This document shows, one piece after another, positions 1-8,000 of a stretch of DNA of 26,702 nt; the first letter of the stretch is position 1; each line of letters opens with the position of its first letter. This DNA is from a virus. The DNA lies in the IMG/VR virus record IMGVR_UViG_3300030102_006934, positions 1-26,702 of that record; one strand, written 5' to 3'. The notes under the pieces are model-generated. The model had not been told where the DNA came from and searched no databases. It saw only the letters and a program-made list of their open reading frames with translations. The position numbers and the translations under genes are program-made.

Positions 1-246
1 AATGAAGAACAAACATTAGTTTTGGAAAATCAATTAGTAGAAATAGACGGTAATAGAGATAAGTCTTTAATAAGAGATTTTGCAAATAATATGAGGGTTG
101 GTGATGCTCAGGGTCTTAGAGATTATATATCTACTATTGAGTGTGGTATAGACATGAACATTGAAGTTAGGACTCCTGGAGGTGAGTCCGTTCCCATGTT
201 TCTTCCCATTACACCAAGGTTTTTTTGGCCTAACTCCAGAATATAA
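1..246 (+). CDS. Tail assembly chaperone, gp26-like, upstream frame (5' end outside the window)
   Basis: This frame is open from the first base, so the gene probably starts before the window. The only start-like codon nearby is a TTG at 22. The visible part reads as the N-terminal half of the T4 gp26-type baseplate/tail chaperone family: a helical stretch (DYISTIECGID), then a beta segment ending in a PITPRFFWPN motif. An FFWP motif near the middle is, from memory, typical of that family. The frame stops at 244-246, only a few codons after FFWP. The rest of the family's usual sequence continues in the +1 frame (next entry). The tape measure gene lies one gene downstream, which is where G/GT-type tail chaperones are found. 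The short product could be a separate chaperone form, or the gene could carry an indel. Family assignment is from motif memory, without a search. Confidence 0.6.
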   Translation, partial: NEEQTLVLENQLVEIDGNRDKSLIRDFANNMRVGDAQGLRDYISTIECGIDMNIEVRTPGGESVPMFLPITPRFFWPNSRI

Positions 247-499
247 GTCAGGATTACTTGAAGAAATTTATATATGTATAAAACATCTTGGTATGACGTA
301 TCAAGATGCTTTATCAACACCAACGCACGAAAGAAAATTCTTTATATTAACACTTATTAATGAAAATAACAAACAAAATGAAGAATCTCAAAAGCAAATG
401 GAAAGGCTTAGAAATAAGGGCGCTAAGGGCACTAGGTCTTCAAGAATTGGTGGTGAGCAATTAAAATCAAAAATGAGAAGTGGAGAAATACCTAACTAA
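161..499 (+). CDS. Tail assembly chaperone, gp26-like, downstream (+1) frame
   Basis: The frame is open from before 161 to the TAA at 497-499, but the family-like part begins only at about 227 (GLTPEYKSGLLEEIY). The ATG at 161 lies inside the upstream frame and probably is not a real start. The continuing sequence has a helical segment and an LSTPTHERKFFILTLINE segment, resembling the 'MP..R..f...l' part of the gp26 family, then a basic coiled tail. Joined by a +1 (or -2) shift at the T7 run 220-226 or just after it, the two frames give about 158 residues plus the missing N-terminus. The stop codon sits in the loop of the terminator that follows. The frameshifted product would be the equivalent of lambda gpGT; a one-base assembly error would give one ordinary gene instead. 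Confidence 0.55.
   Translation: MKLGLLEVSPFPCFFPLHQGFFGLTPEYKSGLLEEIYICIKHLGMTYQDALSTPTHERKFFILTLINENNKQNEESQKQMERLRNKGAKGTRSSRIGGEQLKSKMRSGEIPN
220..226 (+). other. Candidate frameshift site (T7 run)
   Basis: Seven T residues lie in the upstream frame as AGG TTT TTT TGG CCT. Moving +1 here (or -2) passes the ribosome into the frame that carries the rest of the protein. Shifting at TTT gives RFF-GLTPEYK; shifting after the Pro codon CCT (229-231) gives FFWP-TPEYK, which keeps the family motif. The shift must occur before the TAA at 244. I cannot choose between slippage and an indel from one sequence. Confidence 0.45.
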
Positions 500-524
500 T
501 TAAACTTGTTAGGTATTTTTTTTT
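486..524 (+). terminator. Rho-independent terminator after the chaperone gene
   Basis: The arms ATACCTAAC (488-496) and GTTAGGTAT (508-516) form a perfect 9-bp stem, extendable by A-T pairs. The loop is 11 bases, followed by a run of T residues to 524. The stop codon of the chaperone gene (497-499) lies in the loop, so the terminator overlaps the end of the gene. The next gene therefore needs its own promoter, for which a candidate lies at 531-540. Confidence 0.85.
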
Positions 525-530
525 ATTCTA

Positions 531-547
531 TATATTTATAATAAAAG
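531..547 (+). promoter_or_regulatory. Candidate phage promoter motif, TATATTTATA type
   Basis: TATATTTATAATAAAAG lies right after the terminator and 16 bases before the ATG at 557. The same 18 bases, one further A included, recur before the gene at 5007. The shorter core TATATTTATT occurs before 17182 and 22189. It resembles neither a Shine-Dalgarno site nor the TAnnTTTG host element exactly. A phage-specific (late?) promoter is an inference from recurrence and position. Confidence 0.45.
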
Positions 548-556
548 AATATATCT

Positions 557-2089
557 ATGAAATTAGTTATTACTGAATCACAATATAATAGGGTTTTTAA
601 CAAAATTAAAACTAAATTAGTTATCACTGAAAGTCAATATAATAAAATATTGTTGGAAAGTAATATGACTAAAACTATTAGTAAGATAGAAGAGGGTGAT
701 GCAATTAAGTTAATTGATAAGAGTAATAATGAATTATTTTTTAAAGTTTTAGAGGCTTTTAGTGGAAAAATAATCATGATTAACTGCAATGATGGAGTTA
801 TGAAGAATAACTTTTATTACATGGGTAGTGATAGTTTAATCAATAATAGTTTGAAAGTTAAATTTAGACATTTAAAAAATATAAAGGATAGTAGTAACCT
901 AGAAGGTATTAAGTCTGAAATTGACAGTTGGGCTAAATCAACTTTTAAGAACATAAAGTCATTTGAAGTTTTTGAAGGTGCTGGTAAAGATTTAAATTGT
1001 AATTTGGGTTCTAAATTAAAACCTAAATTTAATGTTAATCCAGAAACTGGTGTTATTGAGGACCCTGATAGTGGTAATGAACCTGATAATGAAGAAGAAG
1101 GTAGAATAGAAGATTATAAGAATGACTTTTTAAGTGAAGTTGGTAAATCTAATAGGGGTGAGTCATATAATATGGAATTTAAGGACGGTGGATACCTTAA
1201 TTTAATTGTCGTTAATAAAGGCGCTGGAGTTATTTCTTTTGAAATTAATGGTTCTTCTACTGGAAATGAAGGTGAAAGGTATCAAGAACTTATTGGTGAT
1301 TTAATTGAATTAAAATTACACCCAGATGAGCTAGAGGTTAAAGTTAATACTGTTAATAATAAAAATACTGGAAAACCAAATTATAATTTAGATTATTTAA
1401 ATGTTAAAGTAAAAAGATATTTAGGTGGTTCAGAAGAAGATGAAGATAAATCAAAGTCAGAAAAGATGATTATTCACGGTGTTGATAATTATGTTTCAAG
1501 TAAACTTAAAAAAGATTTAGAAAATAAAGAATCTGAAGAACTAAGTGATGAAGAATTAGAAGACCAAATAAAAAACTATACAAAAAATGATAAGATTCTT
1601 AGAAAAGCTTTATGGAACAAACCTAATTGGATTCTTGATTTACTTAGGATAAGTAAGGAGAGGGGTATTTTACCAGCTGATGATAGAATTAGTAGGTGGT
1701 ATGATAGAGCTAAAAAATATAGAAAGATTAATAGAGAATTTAAATTTAACACTAAAAAAACTTTTGAATTTACTCAATTTAGTGTCACTAATAAAGATAT
1801 TTCAAAATTACCAATGCAAGAAAATAAGAAGTATGTTGGGTTGGTTAGAAAAAAAGGTACAGATGAAATTTATCCTAGAATATCCACTAATTTCGATATA
1901 GATATAAAGACTAATGAATTTCTAAAATATAATATATTCATAACTAATTTAATTGAAGATAATGATAGATTTAAAATTTATGAGATTAAATTAAAATATA
2001 GAGACGAAAACTCCAAAAAATATACTGATGTTGGTACTGGTAAAGTACTAATAGATAATAGTAATAAAAAAGAAGATAAAAAAGATTAA
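557..2089 (+). CDS. Putative virion protein with duplicated N-terminal peptide
   Basis: The 510-aa protein lies between the tail chaperone and the tape measure gene. I do not recognise its fold. Residues 2-11 (KLVITESQYN) are repeated almost exactly at 20-29, 19 residues apart, so the protein starts with two copies of a short 'ITESQY' peptide. The middle (about residues 165-185) is very acidic and low in complexity, and a second acidic, Lys-rich helical stretch lies around 290-345. The C-terminal third (about 350-500) is basic with alternating beta-like segments. There is no signal peptide or membrane segment. It follows a terminator and a candidate promoter and is 19 bases from the next gene, so it is probably co-transcribed with the tape measure gene. 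A tail or capsid structural role is inferred from context only. Confidence 0.8.
   Translation: MKLVITESQYNRVFNKIKTKLVITESQYNKILLESNMTKTISKIEEGDAIKLIDKSNNELFFKVLEAFSGKIIMINCNDGVMKNNFYYMGSDSLINNSLKVKFRHLKNIKDSSNLEGIKSEIDSWAKSTFKNIKSFEVFEGAGKDLNCNLGSKLKPKFNVNPETGVIEDPDSGNEPDNEEEGRIEDYKNDFLSEVGKSNRGESYNMEFKDGGYLNLIVVNKGAGVISFEINGSSTGNEGERYQELIGDLIELKLHPDELEVKVNTVNNKNTGKPNYNLDYLNVKVKRYLGGSEEDEDKSKSEKMIIHGVDNYVSSKLKKDLENKESEELSDEELEDQIKNYTKNDKILRKALWNKPNWILDLLRISKERGILPADDRISRWYDRAKKYRKINREFKFNTKKTFEFTQFSVTNKDISKLPMQENKKYVGLVRKKGTDEIYPRISTNFDIDIKTNEFLKYNIFITNLIEDNDRFKIYEIKLKYRDENSKKYTDVGTGKVLIDNSNKKEDKKD
560..643 (+). repeat. Direct repeat of a 30-base coding segment
   Basis: The segments 560-589 and 614-643 are near-identical copies 54 bases apart (start to start), differing at a few positions. 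They encode KLVITESQYN twice in the N-terminus of the 510-aa protein. The intervening 24 bases encode RVFNKIKT. Confidence 0.9.
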
Positions 2090-2108
2090 TCCAAAATAGT
2101 TTATTTAA

Positions 2109-4706
2109 ATGGCTGATGATTTTGATAAATATAATGAAATGTTTGGCGAAGCCGCTAGGAATTTAGACAAAATACGTAAGGGTTCTAAAGAGGTAGAAAA
2201 AAGTATTAGTGCTTGGTATAAAGCATCAAGAGATATTGCTGAAACTCAGAAAGATATAGCTAATATTGAGAATCAGATAGAGGCTACTAAAAAAGAATTA
2301 TCAACTTTAGATGAATTAAGAAAGAAAGATGCTGCTAAATTAACCGAACAAGAAAAGAAAACATTAAGAGTATTAACAGAGCAAGAAAAATACATTAAAG
2401 GTAGATTAAAATACCTTGAAAGAGAAAATAAAGAGAAGAGAGAAGGGTTAAACAATCTAAAAGAGTCAGTTAAGGAGGCTAATAAATTAAAATCTATAGC
2501 TAGGTCAACTGGAAGCTTTGTTAAAAAGTGGGGTTGGGATAAACTAAAATCATACGGGATATTTGATATGGATAAAGCCATACGTAATGCATCTCGTAGT
2601 ATGGCTCTTGGTAATAATCAATTTGAATCTTTTTCTAAAAATTTATCAACAGCTGCGGATAGCACTGTAATGATGGGTGTTAATGTAACTCAGTTAGCTA
2701 AAATGCAACAGGGTTATAGTAAAGAAATTGGTAGAAGTGTTAGGCTTACACAAGGAGGACTTAAAGCTATGGCTGGATTGGCTGAAGGTACTGGACTTGG
2801 TGAACAATTCGCAATAGGTATGGCTTCAGCAATGGATAACTTTGGAGTTGGGGCTGAAGCTAGTGCTGATTTGGTTGAAAAGACTATGAATATTTCTGGT
2901 CAGATGGGTGTTAATGGACAGGCCGCTGCACAAGCATTACAAAAGAATTTAAAATTAGCCCAAAGATATAACTTTAAGGGTGGTGTTAAGGCTTTAGGTA
3001 AGATGTCTGCTGATGCAGTTAGGCTTAAATTAGACATGGATGGTATTGCTGGATTAGCCGATAAAGTTTTTAGACCAGAAGGGGCAATAGAAATGGCCGC
3101 ACAATTATCAGTAATGGGTGGAGAGTTCGCAAAACTAGGTGACCCTATGACACTTATGTTTAAGGCTAGAAATGACTTTGAGGGCTTTGCTAAAGATATT
3201 GGTAAGGCTACGTCTGAATTTGTTGAGTTTAATAAAGAGACGGGCTCTTTTGAGGTGATGGGTGGTCTTGCTAGAGATAGGATGAGAGAGTTATCTAAAA
3301 TTACTGGTATTAGTGTTGATAAGATGCAAGAGATGGCGGTTCAACAAAAGAAATTGGAAACTATTGGTGGTATAACACCAGTTAATTTTGAAGAAAAGGA
3401 TAAAGAATTTCTGTCTAGTATAGCCGAGTACAGTGAAGATAAAAAGGGGTTCACTATTAATTTAGGTGGTCAAGAAAAATTAATTAGTCAATTAAGGGCT
3501 AGTGATTTAGAGTCTATCAGGAGTAAAGAACAAACACTTGAAGAAAGAGCTGAAGCTTCTAGAAGTTTTGATGAAACTATTAAGGATTTAATGATGTCGC
3601 TTAAACAAATACTATTACCTGTAGCTCAAGGACTTAAGAAGTTTGTTGGTGACCCATTAATTAAACTACAAAAACAATGGAGAGATGCTGGGTTTTATGA
3701 TAGCTTAAAATCTTTTGCTAAAAGTGCAATTTCTTTAGCTGGTAGTATAGCTAAATTTATTATAGAAAATCCAATTAAGTCATTAATTGGTGTTTTAGGT
3801 GGTTGGGCAGCACTGAAAGCTGCTACTTGGATATTCAACGGAAGAATGCTTAGATTAGGATTTAACATGGGTGGACCTATGGGTGGACCTATGGGTGGTA
3901 TGGGTCCTGGAGGTGTCGTTGGTGGTGGTGGTGTAGGTGCAAGTGGTTTATTTAATACTAGAGCCACTGGTGCTGGTAGTGCAATGAGTAGAGCGGGTAT
4001 GAGTAGAATGGCTATGGTTGGTAAAAACTTTAGAGGTGCGGCTGGTTCTGCTGGTGCTATTGGTGGTGGTATTTTAGCCGCTGGGTTTGCGGGTTATAAT
4101 GAATATCAAGAGAATAAAGCAATGGGTCTAGATGGCGCAGAAAATGCTGGTAGAACCGCTACTAAAGCTATTAGTGCTGGTCTAGGTGCTTGGGGTGGAG
4201 CTGCTGCTGGAGCTGCAATCGGTAGTGTTGTCCCTGTTATCGGTACTGTTATTGGTGGGCTTATAGGTGGGGCTATTGGGGCTTATGGTGGTGGTTCGTT
4301 AGGTGAATCTATAGGTGACGCTGTTTATGGTAATGAAAGAGAGAATGCTGGTGGAAGTATGGGTTATAGTAGACTGCCAATGAACGATGGTATAATAGAA
4401 TTTAACCCTAAAGATAAATTTGCTACTATAAGTAATGTTGGTATGGGTGGTGGTATCCTTGCAGCATCAACAAGTCAAAATCAATTAAATACATTAGTTG
4501 ATAACGCCAATTCTAACGGTATTGTAAATCATAAATTTGATAAAATAGATATAAACCTTAATTTTAAGGGTAATATAAATGAATCAACAGCTAAGGAATT
4601 TCTAGATGTTCCTGGTATGAGTGAAGCACTAACAACCGCAATAAACGAACAAATAGCTGGTTCACAAAATCAAAATAAACCATCACCACAACCATTTTCG
4701 GCTTAA
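2109..4706 (+). CDS. Tail tape measure protein
   Basis: The 865-aa protein should set tail length and pass through the tail tube during DNA injection. Residues 1-130 are strongly helical and charged (coiled coil, many E/K/Q). Residues 160-460 are Ala/Gly/Met-rich helices of the kind seen in myophage tape measures. There is a hydrophobic segment around 535-580, then a Gly/Met-rich low-complexity patch (about 587-620). A long Gly/Ala-rich hydrophobic region (about 640-745) contains alternating membrane-like helices. The C-terminus is hydrophilic and ends in a Gln/Pro-rich tail. At about 1.5 angstrom per residue it would predict a tail near 130 nm. The position after a tail chaperone and before baseplate genes supports the call. 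The ATG at 2109 follows an A/T-rich leader without Shine-Dalgarno sequence. Confidence 0.85.
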   Translation: MADDFDKYNEMFGEAARNLDKIRKGSKEVEKSISAWYKASRDIAETQKDIANIENQIEATKKELSTLDELRKKDAAKLTEQEKKTLRVLTEQEKYIKGRLKYLERENKEKREGLNNLKESVKEANKLKSIARSTGSFVKKWGWDKLKSYGIFDMDKAIRNASRSMALGNNQFESFSKNLSTAADSTVMMGVNVTQLAKMQQGYSKEIGRSVRLTQGGLKAMAGLAEGTGLGEQFAIGMASAMDNFGVGAEASADLVEKTMNISGQMGVNGQAAAQALQKNLKLAQRYNFKGGVKALGKMSADAVRLKLDMDGIAGLADKVFRPEGAIEMAAQLSVMGGEFAKLGDPMTLMFKARNDFEGFAKDIGKATSEFVEFNKETGSFEVMGGLARDRMRELSKITGISVDKMQEMAVQQKKLETIGGITPVNFEEKDKEFLSSIAEYSEDKKGFTINLGGQEKLISQLRASDLESIRSKEQTLEERAEASRSFDETIKDLMMSLKQILLPVAQGLKKFVGDPLIKLQKQWRDAGFYDSLKSFAKSAISLAGSIAKFIIENPIKSLIGVLGGWAALKAATWIFNGRMLRLGFNMGGPMGGPMGGMGPGGVVGGGGVGASGLFNTRATGAGSAMSRAGMSRMAMVGKNFRGAAGSAGAIGGGILAAGFAGYNEYQENKAMGLDGAENAGRTATKAISAGLGAWGGAAAGAAIGSVVPVIGTVIGGLIGGAIGAYGGGSLGESIGDAVYGNERENAGGSMGYSRLPMNDGIIEFNPKDKFATISNVGMGGGILAASTSQNQLNTLVDNANSNGIVNHKFDKIDINLNFKGNINESTAKEFLDVPGMSEALTTAINEQIAGSQNQNKPSPQPFSA
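3867..3908 (+). repeat. Short tandem repeat in tape measure gene
   Basis: Two exact copies of ATGGGTGGACCT (3867-3878, 3879-3890) are followed by two shortened copies (ATGGGTGGT, ATGGGTCCT). They encode a Met-Gly-Gly-Pro-rich patch that links the hydrophobic segments of the tape measure protein. Confidence 0.85.
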
Positions 4707-4731
4707 TTAAAAAAAAAATACTGATTAATAG

Positions 4732-4762
4732 TTGCTTTTTTGGTATAATGTTATTATTTTTG
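4732..4762 (+). promoter_or_regulatory. Bacteroidota-type promoter upstream of baseplate operon
   Basis: A TTG (4732-4734, within AGTTGC) is followed after 20 bases by TATTTTTG (4755-4762). This fits the Bacteroidota vegetative pattern of TTTG, about 19-21 bases, TAnnTTTG. The -33 part (AGTTGC) and the spacing are the same as in the promoter before the ssDNA-binding protein gene. The start of transcription would be near 4767, giving a leader of about 240 bases that contains the 39-bp repeats. Confidence 0.5.
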
Positions 4763-4783
4763 TATTATATATATAATATATAG

Positions 4784-4876
4784 TATATAATTAATAATAT
4801 ATAGTTAATATAATAGTTATAATATATAATTAATAATATATAGTTAATATAATAGTTATAATATATAGTTAATATA
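4784..4876 (+). repeat. 39-bp A/T-only tandem repeats, two copies plus a partial one
   Basis: Copies at 4784-4822 and 4823-4861 appear identical. A third, shorter copy begins at 4862 and carries the TATATAGTTAATATA part. Each unit consists mostly of the words TAATAATATATAGTTAATAT and AATAGTTATAA. The units have no spacers, so this is not a CRISPR array. They lie in the inferred leader of the baseplate operon. Confidence 0.8.
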
Positions 4877-4982
4877 TTATTCTAAATAATCACAAACTTT
4901 TTTTTTATTCAAAAACTTATATCTTAATATAATTAAGGTAAAGATTTTATATCATTTATTTTAATAAAATTTCTAGTACTTT

Positions 4983-5000
4983 TATATTTATAATAAAAGA
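4983..5000 (+). promoter_or_regulatory. Candidate phage promoter motif, TATATTTATA type
   Basis: TATATTTATAATAAAAGA is identical over 18 bases to the sequence at 531-548 and lies 6 bases upstream of the ATG at 5007. Finding the same string in front of two structural genes suggests a phage promoter or a shared translation-start context. Confidence 0.45.
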
Positions 5001-5006
5001 TATAAT

Positions 5007-8000
5007 ATGCCAAGTAGTATAAATAGTTTATCACCTACATTTAGAGATTTATTACTTAATAGAAATATAGTCACTGATACTATATCTAATAATGGATTAA
5101 CAACCCTACTAAACGGTATAGGTACTCCAGTTAATCCATCAACTCAACCAGAGATAATACAACCCTCAGAAGATATTGAAGTAATTGGTGTTTTTCATAG
5201 AGAAAGTGATACAATAGTTAATAAATATCAAGGTTCATTATCTGATTACGAACAATATAGTGTAAACTATTTACCAGGTAATAATAATACTACAATAGCT
5301 GGAAACCCTTGGAATAATGGTATTTATGATGTTAATGGTTCAGCCGCTGAACTATTACAAGCTAATAATGATTTTATTCAAGTAAATACATCAAATAATG
5401 CTTATTTAGATACTAGTCAACAAACAGTTTCTGATATATATACTAATCCAGTTAATTCTCAAACAGGTTCATACAATGATTCAGAAGCTGAATTAATTGA
5501 TGAAAGTAATGGTTTTTTAGAAACAAATGTCGTAAAAAACATGTATTCAGATGAGGATTCACAAATACCAACAATAGTTAGTTATAATTCATCCACACCT
5601 AAAAATGGTCCATACTCTCCAGGGGACACTAATTCTACTATAGGTGGTAGTTTAGCCGAATCAACTAGTAATATATTAGGTTCTAGTAGTGAATACTTAC
5701 AAACAAACACATCTAACAATATTTACTTAGATGTTGATAAACAAACACAGGTTAATATTGAATATAAATCAGTAACATTTCAAACTGGTTCTTATTTAGA
5801 TGAAAACAATAACGTTAACGTTGGTGGACCAGATACACAACCTTTTGATATCGCTAGTAGTTTACTAAATGGTGGTGGTGTTGGATTTGACCCTAACGGT
5901 GGTGGATTAGTTTCAAATGCTGATGTTAGAAGCTCATTAAGCGGTAGAATACTGACAGCAAGTGGCGTTATAAATGATACAAGATTAGGTCAATTGTCAG
6001 CTGGATATTTAGCAACGGCTATAGGTAATAATATAGCATTTGAACTACAAGAAAATACAATTGGTAAGGTTAATACAAATTTAACCAGTCTCATAAAAGG
6101 TGGTAATTTAATAATACCAAACTATAAAATAACTGTTGGTAGTGGTATACTAGGTAAAACTGGAGATTTATTAGAAAGAATGACTGGCGCTAAGATACCA
6201 CTTAGTTTACTAAAAACATCAATATTTGCATCTGAAAGTGGTTGGGATACAGGTAATATATCTAGAGCCAATTCAATGCTTGAAAACACTGGTAAAGGCC
6301 AAATACTACAAATGTTTAGTAATTTGAACGCCAGTACCGACCCATCACTAATTGGGGATAAAAGAAATGGTTTTACACCACCTTTAAAAAATGATAAAAC
6401 TGGTATAGGAGTTAATAAAGAAGATTCTCCAAGTGGTAGTTCATATATCTATGAAGACCAATTAGCTGATGGGACCAATATTATAAATAATGGTCCAGCA
6501 CAATTAATAGGTGGATTCAATGATGAATTTGAAGGAGATGTTTTAGCATCAACTAGCTTTGGTTTTGGTAATTTAAGTTCATCTCAATTTGGTGAGTTTG
6601 GGAGGAAGCAAGGTGTATTTTCATGGGGAGATACTAACAATAATTATGAAGCACTTTCAGGTGTTAGTTCAACAGATGGTGGAGAAGGAATAAGTTTCGC
6701 CCTTAAAACTGAAAACCCAGGAGAGAGCTCGGCTAATAACTTTAAAAACGTAAATAGTTTATTATATAAGACACAAGAGTTATTTAAAGAAGGTAGAATG
6801 AAAACACTTGTATCTGGACAAGGTGTTAAAAATGAAACCACAACACAACTACAAATATCTAGAAAAGGTCTTATATCTAAAGGTTCTGGTGTATTAAGTG
6901 CTGACGCTTTATTAGGTGGTAATTTAGAACCACATGAAGTTTTTTGTAGAACATGGTCTACATTTGATAGATATGATAATAATCTAGATTTACAAAAAAG
7001 CTCTGGACTAATAGGTGGTGAAAATGGAGAATTCCCAAATAGACCATTTGGTAGAGCTAGTTTAGACGCATCGGTATTAGATAGTACTGGATTTGTGAAT
7101 ATAGGTCCAACTACAGATGATGAAGGTAATATTAGTGATATAAAAAGATTTATGTTCTCAATAGAGAATCTAGCATGGGCAGATGATTTACAAAAATTAA
7201 TGCCTTCTGAAAAGGGGCCAGGAGACCCGTTAAGTGGTTTAAGAGGTAGAATTATGTGGTTTCCACCATATGATATAAGTTTTAATGAGAGCACTTCAGT
7301 TAATTGGGACAGAAGTAATTTTATAGGTAGAGGAGAACCACTATACACTTATAATAATACTGAAAGAACTGGTTCGCTATCTTGGAAGATAATTATTGAC
7401 CACCCAAACTATTCTAATTACTTTCCAAAAGATTGGGGTAATGATGAAATAACATCTTTTTACGCTGGTTGCCTTGAATATGAACCAATAAGAGAAGTAA
7501 TATTAACTCCAGAAGAAAATGATGAAGTTGAGATAGACCAAAATATAGAAGTTGAGGAAAAGGTTGATGAGCAAGAGCCAGAAGCTGTATTATTTAATAT
7601 GTACTTCCCTAATGATGTTGGTCTGATTAATGATAAATACGAAAATGGTCTTAGTGGTACAACAACAGCAGATACTATTAATTACTCAGTAAACCCAACT
7701 GGTGAAGGATTTGGTATAGGTGTTTATAAATCTGGACCTCAATCCAATGGTGCATATAGTAACAGAAAATATACTGATAAAACTAATTTTGGTCTTAACG
7801 GTTCTAATAATAAATTTAAAATTGGTGATAAGGAAATAAATGGATACCAAGATGATATTTTTATATCAACACTAAGTGAATATATGAAAAACGAGTGTAA
7901 GTATTGTAAGATATTCTTAAAAGGTTATGCTAGTAAACAAGGTCAAAATAGTACAAAAAATCAAAAGCTATCAGATAATAGAGCTAATGAAATAAAAGAC

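Larger units (their letters stand above)
4707..5006. other. Intergenic region between tape measure and baseplate genes
   Basis: These 300 bases are almost pure A/T and contain no gene. From left to right they hold a poly-A stretch after the stop codon, a Bacteroidota-type promoter (4732-4762), two 39-bp tandem repeats plus a partial copy (4784-4876), a T8-9 run near 4899-4907 without a clear stem, and the TATATTTATA motif just before the ATG at 5007. Confidence 0.75.

Noticed and set aside
161-163. ATG at 161 as an independent gene start
   Set aside because: It lies inside the gp26-like upstream frame. The first 20 or so codons after it look like out-of-frame sequence (Cys/Phe/Pro-rich) before family-like sequence begins near 227.
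4784-4876. CRISPR-like array
   Set aside because: The 39-bp units are directly adjacent with no spacers and consist only of A/T plus a few G.
6644-7348. Long minus-strand open frame inside the baseplate gene (234 codons)
   Set aside because: It lies opposite a convincing coding frame. Its composition (Ser/Leu/Pro-rich) is typical of an antisense shadow.
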